Part shown: positions 1-10,876 of the stretch, piece by piece
Position numbering within the stretch: the first letter of the stretch is position 1
Layout: each line of letters starts with the position of its first letter
Source of the DNA: Nyssa sinensis
Taxonomy: Eukaryota > Streptophyta > Magnoliopsida > Cornales > Nyssaceae
Direction: 5' to 3'
NCBI GenBank assembly: GCA_008638375.1
Contig: CM018032.1
Span: 55,969,882-56,033,881 of the forward strand
Length of the DNA stretch: 64,000 nucleotides
Translations under genes and position numbers: made by a program
The notes under the pieces: model-generated
Databases searched by the model: none
Seen by the model: only the letters and a program-made list of their open reading frames with translations
Told to the model about the DNA's origin: nothing

Positions 1-213
1 GGATGCGATTTTACTAGAATTTTTCTTTTTCTTGCTAACCAAACCTCTAATAAAGTTTATTTTTTCTCTTTCCTTTTCTTTCTTTCACTTTCCGCCTAAT
101 CAAAAGGAGCCTTAGGGAAAAAAAAGAACTAAAGCTAATCCTATGCCTTGGAAAGATTCCATCAACCAGCTGATGGCTAATGTTGGTCACTATTTCAAAA
201 AATACATACATAT
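1..213. other. AT-rich intergenic DNA
   Basis: No coding signal. The stretch holds T/C-rich tracts and runs directly into the TRIM element at 214. Confidence 0.5.
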
Positions 214-492
214 TGTTGAGAGCTTGATATATATGGTTGGTCCATTCTTTAACAGCTTAAGCTTTTAGATGAGTTGGTGGTTTAACATGGTATCAGATCC
301 TTGGTTATGAGAGGTCTTGGATTCAAGTCTCGTCATTTACATTTATTCCTCGTTTAGTTCGTTTGTACAAAATTGTACTTTGTTATGTTTCCTGTTTGTG
401 TGTGGTTTGTGTCTCTTCACGTGTGAGTTGGGAATCTCACATGAAAGGGAGTGTTGAGAGCTTGATATACATTATGAGTTGGTGGTTTAACA
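214..492 (+). mobile_element. TRIM (miniature LTR retrotransposon)
   Basis: Two terminal repeats starting TGTTGAGAGCTTGATATA and ending GGTGGTTTAACA lie at 214-287 and 452-492. Directly after the first is TGGTATCAGAT (288-298), complementary to the 3' end of initiator tRNA-Met, the usual primer site of plant copia and TRIM elements. A purine tract, GAAAGGGAG, precedes the second repeat (443-451). The interior is about 164 bp and has no reading frame. At 279 bp with LTRs under 100 bp, this fits the non-autonomous TRIM class. The 3' repeat is 33 bp shorter, lacking the middle of the 5' copy. No target duplication can be read because the right flank is a (CA)n/(TA)n run. Retrotransposition must have used enzymes from another element. 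Confidence 0.8.
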
Positions 493-528
493 TACACACA
501 CACAAACACACACACATATATATATATA
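493..528. repeat. (CA)n/(TA)n microsatellite
   Basis: Alternating CA followed by TA dinucleotides directly abuts the 3' terminal repeat of the TRIM. It probably expanded after the insertion and erased the right target site. Confidence 0.8.
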
Positions 529-648
529 AATTATATTAATAAAAACAAAAGGTCATCTTCACCCCATGAACTATTCAATGGTGAAGACAAGTAGTGGATA
601 TTTCAAACGCCAGGATTTTAAGTTTGGAACAAAATATAAACCCACAAG

Positions 649-777
649 GGTTTTGATACCATGTTGGAATTGTATTGTGAGAATAGAAATTTGAATTCAT
701 TAATGAGATCATGTTCCAAATATATTGGATATTACATGCATAAACTAGGATGTAAAGTATATCTATAGTGGACAACA
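649..777 (-). mobile_element. LTR plus primer-binding-site remnant of a copia-type element
   Basis: On the minus strand a segment starts TGTTGTCC and ends AATTCCAACA (plus 662-777, 116 bp), with TGTTG/CAACA inverted ends. It is followed at once by TGGTATCAAAACC (plus 649-661), which matches the initiator tRNA-Met primer site. No second LTR, gag or pol is seen downstream (towards 540), so this is a truncated 5' end. It is independent of the TRIM at 214-492, which has other LTR sequence and the opposite orientation. Confidence 0.5.
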
Positions 778-834
778 AGGTACATAACAAAGAACTTATA
801 GAGGTATTAAACAGCAGGTGAACCTTAAGCTTAC

Positions 835-1147
835 CACATCACTGTTCATTGGCCGTTCAAGAAGCTCCTCGGGAGAAGCCTCAAGGGCATCCTCATCATC
901 ACTCGAGTAATCTTCCAGCTGTACTGATGAAGATTCCTCCTCCAGACAAAAAGGCATGGAAAATGTTCTCCAGGACAAATGGTGCAAGGAATTTTTTCCA
1001 GTAGAAGCTTGATTTAAATAACTCAAGCTTCCAGATCCCATCCTCAAACTCCAGGCAGCCATATTACATTGAAGTCTATGGATATTTTCTAAGTTTAACT
1101 TTCTTGATTGCTTTGGAAACCATAGTACATGGTTGTCAAGACAGCAA
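835..1147 (-). other. candidate exon of an unidentified minus-strand gene
   Basis: A 313-bp open stretch is bounded by a plausible acceptor (TTGACAG, just upstream on the minus strand) and a strong donor (GATGTG then GTAAGC). It would encode about 104 residues whose C-terminal half is acidic and serine-rich (for example EEESSSVQLEDYSSDDEDAL). I do not recognise the protein. The phase does not join simply to the candidate exon at 1650-1693, so this may be a decayed gene, a non-coding transcript or chance. RNA reads spanning the proposed junctions would decide. Confidence 0.25.
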
Positions 1148-2634
1148 CTGTCAAGATTGTAGCAAAAGTGAGCAGCATGATCCGTGAGAAGCACACAAGT
1201 GAATCCCATATGCAATAAACATTAAAGATTTAAAGTGAAAATTCAATAGCAATATAAGGTAAAGTTATTCTAAAAGTTGAAAATACTGAGATGGCAGAAT
1301 ATCATGAGTGAATCTAGTGGCAATCGACACAATTTTTTATCTTTCCAAGTTCAAAAGGCATATAATAGAAAGAAAAAACAGTCCCCAATAGTAAAAAAGT
1401 ATAGACAAATGACAAGACAAAGCACAAAGTAAACTATTATCAAACATCTAAAAAACAAACAAAGGACTGGCTTAAGTTTAAAAGGTTACACTACAGAATT
1501 GCCTTATTAAGAAAATGGCTCCTATTGCCAGAGCAATTGGTACATTTTCTTTTATGAATACGAGAGCAATTGGTACTTTGAGTAGTTGTACATTACTCTT
1601 GCAAAAGCCAAATATGCTCTGGTAATAGGGCTGTCCTAAGAAAATTTACCTTGCAGTACCCATCATATGAAACTCCATGGTCTAAAGTTCCTACTGCCAA
1701 ATAAAGAAAACAAAAACATGAAGATCAGAAACCATATATCACAAACAACATTCAATTGATTTTATCGTGACAAGTATACAAGGTCAAGGAATTAGGCCGC
1801 CCCAGAATTCAATAATCTGAGAACCCCTCATAAATAAGACATTGAAAAATCAAAATTAGACTTTTATGCACAGCATAACAATGAAATTAAAAGATTATCA
1901 CTTTTCACAAGGTGTCATCAGGCTGAAGCAAAGTGCATATACAAATCTGAACGATATTCAGCATGCTTAAAATGTTTAAAGAAAATACGGCTCAAACTAG
2001 GGCCAAAGTGCACATATCATAGGGAGCATTCTAGCCTTTCAAAAATAAAAACCCTCCTCCTCTAAGATAAATCTGTTCCCTCACCATGATGCAGTAAAAG
2101 ACATTTCCTCAGGATATGAAGTGGAACACCCCCTATACAAATGTGGCTTTTTTCTGAACTTAAAACCATATTTTATAGAAGAATCCGCGGCTTCATGAAA
2201 CAGTGCATCCAACGATAAAACCAAACTGAATTGATGGCCATTCCCAGTTTTCGCCTCACTAAATGCGTGGAGTTAAGGGGGTTAGGGAGACGATGCAATG
2301 ACTAGGGCAATAGGGAATAGGGATACTAAGTAACTAAAAAATCTCGAGGAACTCATAGTATGAATCCCCATAATAAACATCATAGATCTGTACTGAAAAC
2401 CATGACGAACAGTCGTGATCTTTAGTCAAATGCACCCATTAACTACAAACCCGAAATGGGTGCGATCTTTAATATGCCTCGTGCCAGGATTTTCAAACAG
2501 GCATTTATTCAAACACATGAGAAACATTAAGAATTTGAATAAGATTATATAACAAACAACATAAAGATCGTCATCAACAAGAAGTAAGAGAATGCAGATT
2601 GAAGGGATATGCTGAGAGAATGTAAAGTACTTAC
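1148..2634 (-). other. non-coding stretch, possibly intronic, with one short exon candidate
   Basis: No long reading frame. On the minus strand a 44-bp segment (1650-1693) has a good acceptor (TTTATTTGGCAG) and donor (AAG then GTAAAT) and is open in one frame, ending HGVSYDGYCK. The region is less AT-extreme than the intergenic DNA further right, which fits transcribed sequence, but no product is recognised. Confidence 0.25.
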
Positions 2635-2837
2635 TAGCAGTGAAGAGGGTCTCGAACTGCTACAGAATTGATGTTGCTATCTGTTGGGGAAGTACATCTG
2701 TGGCAGAAAAACAGCGCAATCAGCAGATTGACACGTGTTAGGGCCGAGTGAGGCCACATGGAGTCTCTGGAGTGACCCAGTTGAAAAGAACAAACTGAAG
2801 AAAAGCACACGTGATTAACACCTGATTTTTTCGTCAA
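2635..2837 (-). other. candidate first exon of an unidentified minus-strand gene
   Basis: This open stretch ends at a perfect donor hexamer (GTAAGT, plus 2629-2634). An internal start at 2759 would give a 41-residue N-terminus with a short hydrophobic core (NLLIALFFC) like a weak signal peptide. No family is recognised and the frame after splicing cannot be followed. With 835-1147 it may belong to one minus-strand locus. Confidence 0.2.
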
Positions 2838-4719
2838 ATGACCACCGAAGCCCAGTCCATTTGATTGCCGGGCCTGGTTTCAAGTACTTCCAAAAGCCCA
2901 CATTTTTATGGGCCTAGACTGATTCATCACAAAAAAAATTCAATTTTCTTTTTTTTTTTTTTTTTTCTGGGGTGGTCGTTTCAGCCATTCAAAAGGCATA
3001 AGGATAGAGGTGAAAACAGAAAGGGAAACAAAAAATCCAATTCCTTTTTCAGTTGAAACTGATCTTATTGTTTACAACAATATAATATTGGGAATAATGA
3101 GAATGTTGAGGAGTATGTTGTTGACCATGACAACCATTATTATCAAACTTAGTCCCACATTGACACTACAAAGAGATGGGATGAATGAATCACTAGTTTA
3201 ATTAGTAAATTAATTAGTTGAATCAATTATATTATTAAAATATTAAAAAAATAAAAATTATGCTAAAAATAAAATATATTGTTTAAAGTATATATTATAG
3301 TAAAATACAATAAAAAAAATAAGAAGATATGAACATAACATGTTATTTATATATTATTATATTATCATACCAAATAAAATAATAAAAAAAAAACTTAATA
3401 TTATATAAATTCCTAGATTATCATTTCTATTTTAATTATACTTTTTTAATTAGTTTTATTTTCCCGACTTGAATCTTCAAATCTCATTTCAAGACATCTT
3501 ATACAAAAAGATTAAAAAAATATAGCATAAACTTATCTTGAAAGGATAAGAAAAGTTTAGTTTTTTAGTTGCTTTCTTTAATTGCCTACAAACTGTATGT
3601 TTTGTGAAGATCCATCTGAGCCATTGCGTCAATCAAGTTTTACTGATTTATTTCTTTAATGGGTCTATTTTATAATATCAGACCAGTTTAACTTTTGATT
3701 CATCAGGTTGACCCATCGAACCGGGTCACGTTTAATAACACTGATAACAACTATAGAAGTTAGCATTTACTTCATTTTTGGGGTAAGTTTAAAAAGGGTT
3801 AAACTGATACAATTCAATTTTAATACTTTTTTACTTTTTTTAAGGTACCTTAAATACACAACATATTATTTATTATTTAATCATTATACATTCAAGACTA
3901 TACGAGAGAATTAGCAAAAAAATTAATCGTGGGATGCAAAACAACTAAATTGCCTCTAAAACCTTTCATATACATGTGTGTGTGTATATATAACAAATAC
4001 ATACGTACATGTCCTGCAAAATGCCTTCACCATACAGAATTGTTATAAAATTTAAATAACATAAATTCCTTTCAATGTTAGTGACTCTGCTACGTAATCT
4101 AAACGCTTGAGGATTATTTATGTGAGGGAGGGATGTGAAGAATAGTTGTGTTATTAAAACCAATAGAAGGAGTCAGATTTTCTTGGCCCCTCAAAGAATT
4201 TTGATTAAAATAAAAATGGTTTGAGATGATCAAACATTATATACAAATCAGCAAATACTCCATTTGACCATTCATCTATTATAGATAGGTGATATCTGAT
4301 TGAATTCACAACCTAAATGTTATCAGTTCAGGTCCTCTTGTTACCTTCTAATGGTCAATTATGAGCTGCGACAAACAAACCAAAAAAAAAAGAAAAGGAG
4401 ACTTTTATAAGAAAACAATAATTTCTGGAGATGTCAGTCAACTCTTCATATTTAAAACATTTTAATGATAATAATCGATAAAAATTTAATTTTTAAAACA
4501 GTGTTCACCAATTGACTATGAGGACTTCGAGACCCCAAAACATATTTAATCATTTTTCTGACTTTTAAATAATAATAATAATAAAGTGTTATTTTTATTT
4601 TCAAAAATAATATAAAAAAAAGTGTGCTTGCAGAGAAGCAACTTTTAAATGTATTTTTGTTTTGCATTTGACATAGTAACTCCAAATTACTAGACAATGG
4701 CCATAAGCACTTTGAATTA
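2838..4719. other. AT-rich intergenic DNA
   Basis: It holds homopolymer runs (T at about 2949-2966), short AT tandems and no coding signal on either strand. All open frames here are short and of random composition. No repeat family was recognised. Confidence 0.5.
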
Positions 4720-5059
4720 GTGCTCGTTTGGATGAGCGGTGAAAAAATGTGATTTGAAATAAATACAGTTTAAAAAAATATAATTTAAATTAAGTTGTGA
4801 GTGTTTGAATGAATATATTTGAAACAGACTTAAATGATAAATAGTGTTTGGATGAGTTATCGAAAGTGTTGAATGTATTATATAAATAAAAAATTGGTGT
4901 TTCCAAAACGGGAGTTCGGGAAAAGTCCATCCCTAATATTTTTTTCTAACCGAACGTTTGACCTTGAAAATGACTAGATAAACATTTCAAAAATATCGAA
5001 ACAAATATTCAAATATAAAAATAAAAATAAAAGATCCGAAAATCTCATCTAAACAATGA
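4720..5059. mobile_element. MITE with GTTTGGATGAG-type inverted ends
   Basis: The left end TGCTCGTTTGGATGAG is mirrored on the right, whose reverse complement is TCATTGTTTAGATGAG. The ~340-bp element has no reading frame and an AT-rich core. GTTTGGAT-type termini are common in plant hAT- and PIF-like MITEs. The exact family and target duplication cannot be fixed. Confidence 0.5.
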
Positions 5060-6719
5060 TATGTTTTGATTAGAGAGAGAAGTTGTCACTTGTTGCAAAA
5101 CTTCATGTTTAAGCACTCCAATTCAACATCAGGGCAACCACTTTGAAAGCAGTAGGAAATTTCAGTGTGTGAACTGAAGAGGAATATTTAAATGCCGCGT
5201 GAGGAGCGGAACTCGAATTTTTCCAGTGTTTCTAGAATTCATGAAAATTTGTCAAATATCAACTGCTGTGTATGTGTGAAGAAAAAGAAGAAGAAGAAGA
5301 AAAAAAACAAAACCTTTTCCAAGCTGCCCCTATCAATGAACTCTATTATTTGCCAATTTATACATAATTGAGTTAGCATGTGAGAGTAAAAAATTTTAAT
5401 TATTATGTTTTTCATGTTTTCTTTTTTCCTTTGATTCGAGCGATATGGGATTGGAAAAAATCTTAAAATTTATGTGTGCATACAGAGATTCGAACAAGGA
5501 TTGTGTATATCAATAAAATAAACCTTTCAATGTCAAATAAGTTAACTTGTAGAGTGAGCGAGTTCTATCGAGTTTTTTTTTTTTTGATAGAGGGTTCTAT
5601 CCCCCATTAAGTTTCATACATTTTTTTTTTCATAAACCTAAGCTGCTTTGTCAATTCTTATATACAATGTCAAAACATATATAAACACCTTGTAAAGTCA
5701 AATTCGGTTTTTATATAAAAAAAAAAAAATTATCCGGTTTATTTTTTGTGAGATTAAGAGTCTGTTCGTGAGAGTTTCAGATTTTAGAAAATGAATTCTA
5801 AAAAATTAATTATTGGAGAATTGATTTTAAAAAATATAATTACTTTTTTATTTAGATATTTGGTAAAAATTATGTAAGAGTGATTCTAACTATTAATTTT
5901 TATTTTTATCCTTTTACATTTTATATATTGACTAATGTATAAGTAATGAATCTAGAGATAAAAGTTGTAAAAAATTAAACTAATTTTCAATAAGTAGTTT
6001 TTTTTTTTTTTCAGTTTTTTCAAACTATGGTTTTGTGCATGGAAAAGTGTGAATTCAACTTTTGAAAAATACAATCAAACACTTCAAAGCTTATTTCACA
6101 CTTTTTCACGTACCAAAATCATAATTTGGGTGGGACAACCACCCCAAAAAAAAACCCACAAAACAGACTCATGGAGAGTGGGATTCTGAATGGACTAATT
6201 TTATTAATTTTTGGGGATTTTCTGAATAACCTATTTTTTTTTAAGAGTCTAATGATTTGTTGTCCAATTTTTAAATAATTTTATAATAATTAAATTTGTT
6301 TTTTTTAAAAAAAATATTATCAATCAATCTTAAATTTTTATATTTATTTAATTTCTAAAGTTATAATCAAATATTAAGAATATAATTTGTTTATTCAAAA
6401 TAAAATCTTGACTTCATTTATAAAATCAAACATTAAGAATATATTTTCACTGACTATTTATATATCTTTTTTTAATTCCTCACCCAGTTGACGTAAATTC
6501 GATTATTCATCCTCATCATTGTATATATAAAAAAAAAACAACGGTACTATAAGTTCAAACTCATATGAGAAATAATATTTTAACTATTTGATAATATCGG
6601 ACTTGAGTTTTCATCTACCACAATCACTTCATCTCGGTTTCAAAATTATCTAATGCTTAAAACACACTTTTTTTATATAAGTTTCAACTTTCAAGAATAT
6701 TACTTGAAATAAATTTGGA
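5060..6719. other. AT-rich intergenic DNA
   Basis: No gene. It holds a GAA-rich tract at 5281-5308 and several T runs. The stretch 5757-6172 has a short inverted GAGTCTGTT at its two ends and could be another decayed MITE, but the match is too short to call. Confidence 0.45.
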
Positions 6720-7173
6720 TAAATTATACTGAAAATTTCTGATAATTACACTAACTTTTAATGGGATTACACTAGCTACAAATACATCATCTCCAATCAC
6801 TTTTTTCTAAAATGACAAAACTATTTCTTTTTTTTTTTTTGCATTTTATCAGTTTTGACCAATTTTTTTCCAACTTTTTTTAAAGAATTTTTTTAGTTTA
6901 TATAAAAATAAATTTAAGGGTTTTATCAATATTTATTAGAAAATAAAAAAAGAAATAAAAATTATTAAAAATTAAAAACTTGTAAAAAAAAATATATATA
7001 TATATATATAAAAGGGCCAATTTTGTTATTTAAAAAAAAAATTTAACTAGATACAAATATTTGTAATTTATCATGTAAAGTATGAAAAATTAATATAATT
7101 TTAAAAATCTTAGAAGAGATTAGTATAATTGTTCTAAAAAAAAATCTCAAAAATAATAATAGTATAATTTATC
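6720..7173. mobile_element. degenerate MITE of the same type as 29689-30212
   Basis: Both ends carry ATTATACT / AGTATAAT sequence in inverted order, and AATGACAAAACTAT lies in the left arm as in the better-preserved copy at 29.7-30.2 kb. The arms are diverged and interrupted by A/T runs and a (TA)n block. There is no reading frame. Confidence 0.4.
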
Positions 7174-7380
7174 AAAAAAATTTCTTCTCTTGGGAAAAAG
7201 AAAACGCGGAGATCTAAATAAAGAATTGGAACTCTCTCAATTTTTCATGAAAAGAAAACGCTTCCATTTATGACTAAAGAAGATAAAAAATACTTTTGAA
7301 AACTGTTTTATAAAAGAAAAAAAAAACTACTTTAATTTTTTTTTTTTTACACAAAGAGAGGTGTCACCCACCACCTAAAT

Positions 7381-7399
7381 GGGGGGGGGGGGGGGGGGG
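7381..7399 (+). repeat. 19-nt poly-G run
   Basis: Nineteen consecutive G bases lie in otherwise AT-rich DNA. A run this long can form G-quadruplexes and is prone to length error in sequencing and assembly. No gene is adjacent. Confidence 0.9.
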
Positions 7400-9590
7400 T
7401 GATCGCATTTATTATGTTGAGAAAAAGGATTGTAGGTCAACGCCTATGGTATTAGATTTAGCTAGGGTTGGTTCAGTACTACAATACAAACCCCACCCTC
7501 GTTTGTACTTCAATGGAGCTAAGCCATTAGTAGTGGCCTTTCTTTCTTTCTACTAGGATTTTAATTAGGGTATTGACTTATTGGATAGGGACCGCAAAAA
7601 CGCTTTGTACGTTCTTAATGGCACTGAGTTTGGAACGAAAATAGGTAGAATAGAGTAGGATAAAGATGAAGATATTAAAATTTATCATGAATTCGGAATG
7701 GAAATTAAGAAGGGTACTTTCATTATAGTCTCAATTATATATATAATTTAAGGGCCACCTCATAATTCTTAAAAAATTATAACAAAAGATTTATTATAAA
7801 AATACAATTTTTAAATTTTTTAGAGGCCATGATAAAATTTTACAGTTTTATTGGGGCAAAATTTACTATTTCAAATTATTATTTTTTCTTCAAAATTTAT
7901 TATACAATATGAATCTTGTTTGACACATTTTAGTTTTTAGAATCTAAATATATAAAATTTATTAAAAATAGATTTAATTACATGTATAATGACATGATAA
8001 TGTGTTCATTTAATGATATTCTGTTATATATATATATATATAATATTATTCATTTTTTTATGAGACACAATATATATTACAAAGTGTTATTAAAATGATA
8101 TATTAACATGTGTAAAAATTCCCACTCAAAAATTTCTCATTCTAAAGACCTTGGTCCTGGCCGTCAATTTATTTATTATAATCATGAAAGATAAAAATTA
8201 AACTTATGCCAACTGTTCACATGACGTGAGATTTATTATTATCGCATGCTAAGCAAATTCTACCATAGGAGAAGATAGGTACTAGACATAGACATGAACA
8301 TTAAACCCGCACCCATATTTTTACAAGATTCGTTATTTCATGCGAGGTGAGTTTATTATTATGAGATCCACTAACGAATCCTATCATGTGAGAGGATAAG
8401 TACTAGACACGTAGACTTGAATATTAAATCATTATTCATCAACAATGGCCAACCTAATAATTACAGTAATAAACAAAAATATGAGTAGGTACTTAAAAGT
8501 GTGAGATTGATTTTTTCCTTATCATTGTATAAATAAATAAATAAATTAATATATATATATATATATATATATAACATTTAAAGGCCATCTCGTAATTCTT
8601 AAAAATTTATAACAAAATATGTATTATAAAAATACAATTTCTAAATTTTTCTTGATTTTAGTTTTTCTCTTCATAGGATATAACAGAATTTATTAGTCAT
8701 ATTTTTATATTCAAGAATTTATAGCTGCATTCAAAGTGAACAAAAATTGCCACTAAATCATACGGGTGTGACAACCATATTCCATTCCATCAAAATAATA
8801 GTTTTTTTTTTTTTTTGTGTGTCAATAAAGTTATGAATACAGTGGATGAATTAATAATTAATATTTAATAATTTAACAATATTTAATATTAAACAGTTTT
8901 TTACGAACCAATTTCACTTTAGTACCATTAAATTTTTAATAAAAAAAGAGTTAAGAATTTTCTTACAATAAATTAGATATAATACAAAAAATCTTATGGA
9001 AGATTTATACTGAAAATTATATACGTGTGATAAAATTTATTAATATTTTTTTCTGAAAAACTCTTTACAATATTAATTATTAAAGAGACAAAATAATTAT
9101 ATATGTATTAAAATATATCTCATTTATGAACATTTCTTACTAATTATATTTATTAATTTAACATAGTTGAAGTAAAAAATATTGTAGGTAAGAAAATAAT
9201 GACATTAGGAAACATAACTTATTTATTTAAAAATGATATTAGAAGTTTTTTATATTTAAGGTTAAGCATTTTATGTATGTTTTATGAAAAATCAAGTGTC
9301 ATTGAAAATTTGCATATAAGATTTTAATTCTGTAATAAAAATCAATTACATGTAAGAAATATTTTTTTATTATAAAAATATATAAAAAAATTAATTTATA
9401 TATATTGATTATAAGAGGATGAACTATATATTATTTAGAATAAATTTTTTTTAAATATAACATTATTGATTTATATATATAATAAAAAAGGGGGGTGGAC
9501 TGTGTCACTGTGGAGCAGTCAAAATGGAAAACAATAAATTGTTTTTATAAAAATTAAATAGTAAGTTTATTAAATAATATATGTACCTGC
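7400..9590. other. AT-rich intergenic DNA with short direct repeats
   Basis: No coding signal. An ~85-bp AT-rich segment at about 7740-7825 recurs at about 8570-8650 (shared words TAATTCTTAAAAA, TTATAACAAAA, TTATAAAAATACAATTT). (TA)n runs occur near 8030 and 8550. Confidence 0.5.
8208..8445. repeat. diverged tandem duplication, unit ~120 bp
   Basis: Two head-to-tail copies share GAGtTTTATTATTAT, then ATCCTATCATG / TTCTACCATAG, then AGGTACTAGACA / AAGTACTAGACA, then GAATATTAAATC / GAACATTAAACC. No reading frame is conserved. Confidence 0.5.
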
Positions 9591-9595
9591 AAATT

Positions 9596-9710
9596 TGGAC
9601 TATGTTCTCTCGATCACAAAAGTCCGACGGCCCTCTAGAAGCTCAGTCACATGGAAGTGGGGCCCACGTCCGAATATATATGCAGGCGCGTCTCCAACGG
9701 CCAAAAAAAA
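9596..9710 (+). promoter_or_regulatory. GC-richer distal promoter patch of the CAR gene (inferred)
   Basis: This short patch stands out from the AT-rich surroundings. It holds TGGGGCCCACGT, which resembles site II / TCP-binding GGGCCCAC elements with an ACGT core, and CTCTAGAAGCTC, which resembles a heat-shock element half-site. It lies 1.2 kb upstream of the CAR start codon and is now separated from the proximal promoter by the foldback element at 9882-10520. The regulatory role is inference. Confidence 0.35.
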
Positions 9711-9881
9711 AAATCACATGTAAAATATTTGGTCCATTTTATCCTTAAATTCTACACCCCAATTGGGAAAAACAAAGGCTATTTTTTAAGATATATGCTA
9801 TTTTTAAAAAAATTTGTCAAACGGAAGTGAAGTGGGGTATACACTATTTTTTCAACAAAAAATAGTTGTTATGTCAACAAA

Positions 9882-10520
9882 ATAATATTCTAACATCGGA
9901 CTAAAGTTATAAAAATTTAATATTTTAAAAAAAATATTAAAAATTTTTTATAATAAAATTTTTAATTCCAAAAAGTCTGTGATTATTTTTTTTTTAATCT
10001 AAAAAATTTCAATAAAAAACTTTTATTACTAAAAATTTTAATTGTTAACTTATATTTTAATATCGTTAAAAAATTATTAATTACACTGAAATAACCTTCA
10101 AAATATATTTAAAAAAAAAACTAAAAAGTATATCAAATAAATTCCTTAATCCAAAAAATCATAATATTTTATGAAGTGAAAATTTATTTTTTAAGCCTTC
10201 TAAATAAATAAAAAATGTTATGTATTTTTTAAGATTGAAGAATTTATTTTATAAATTATTTAATATGTTTAAATGTATTTTGAAAGTTATTTTAGTTTAA
10301 TTAATAATATTTTTTAATAGTATTAAAATAAAAGTTTATTATTAGACTTTTTTTGTAGCAAAATTTTTTTTTTGAATCTTTTAGATAAAAAAAATAATTA
10401 TAAATTTTTTGGATACAAAATTATATTTTAGAAACTCTTTTATATATTTTTCTAATATTTATATATTATAATAATATTAAAATATAAATTTAATATAGAT
10501 GAAGTGATATTGGAATGCTC
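9882..10520. mobile_element. foldback element (copy 1) upstream of the CAR gene
   Basis: The two ~310-bp halves are inverted repeats of one another about a centre near 10195. Left-arm words such as AAAATTTTTAATTCCAAAAAG and ATCGTTAAAAAATTATTAATTA reappear in reverse complement on the right (GATACAAAATTATATTTT, TTAATTAATAATATTTTTTAA). The right terminus reads GATATTGGAATGCTC. There is no reading frame. The element lies 356 bp from the CAR start codon. A transcript through it would form a long hairpin. A second copy of the family lies just past the gene (13630-14760). Confidence 0.7.
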
Positions 10521-10876
10521 TTACCAACTTAACCGACCCGACAATTGTGTCAAGTTGTCAACTTCATCTCTCTGTTCCTCAAAAGCGTGGAGATGGGGTC
10601 TGAGATGAATCCATGGTGGGAAAGAGTCCAAATCAGCGCGTCAAATTAAATTACACCAATTAATTATTAATTATTTTTTGGAGTTACAGTGAATATGACT
10701 CGCGAGTTTGATTTTGTTCTGCGAGCATAAAAGGCAACAAATCCGGTTAGCTCACGGAATCAAACCAGTTCCTCTACTTCCAACTCTAAACTCTAAACCC
10801 TCTCGTTTTCAAACCAGTCTTCTTCATTCCCCTCATTTCAAGCTTTCAGACAACTAATACAGAACAACATCTATAA
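10521..10876 (+). promoter_or_regulatory. proximal promoter and 5' UTR of the CAR gene
   Basis: A TATA-like CATAAAAGG lies at 10726-10734, about 145 bp before the start codon. The likely 5' UTR is C/T-rich and carries TAAACCCT (10794-10801), a telo-box-like motif frequent near plant transcription starts. Upstream is ACCGAC (10532-10537), the DRE/CRT core of cold and drought responses, just outside the foldback element. The motifs are seen; their function is inferred. Confidence 0.5.

Noticed and set aside
5757..6172. MITE bounded by GAGTCTGTT inverted ends
   Set aside because: The inverted match is only about nine bases and the arms do not extend; too weak to list.
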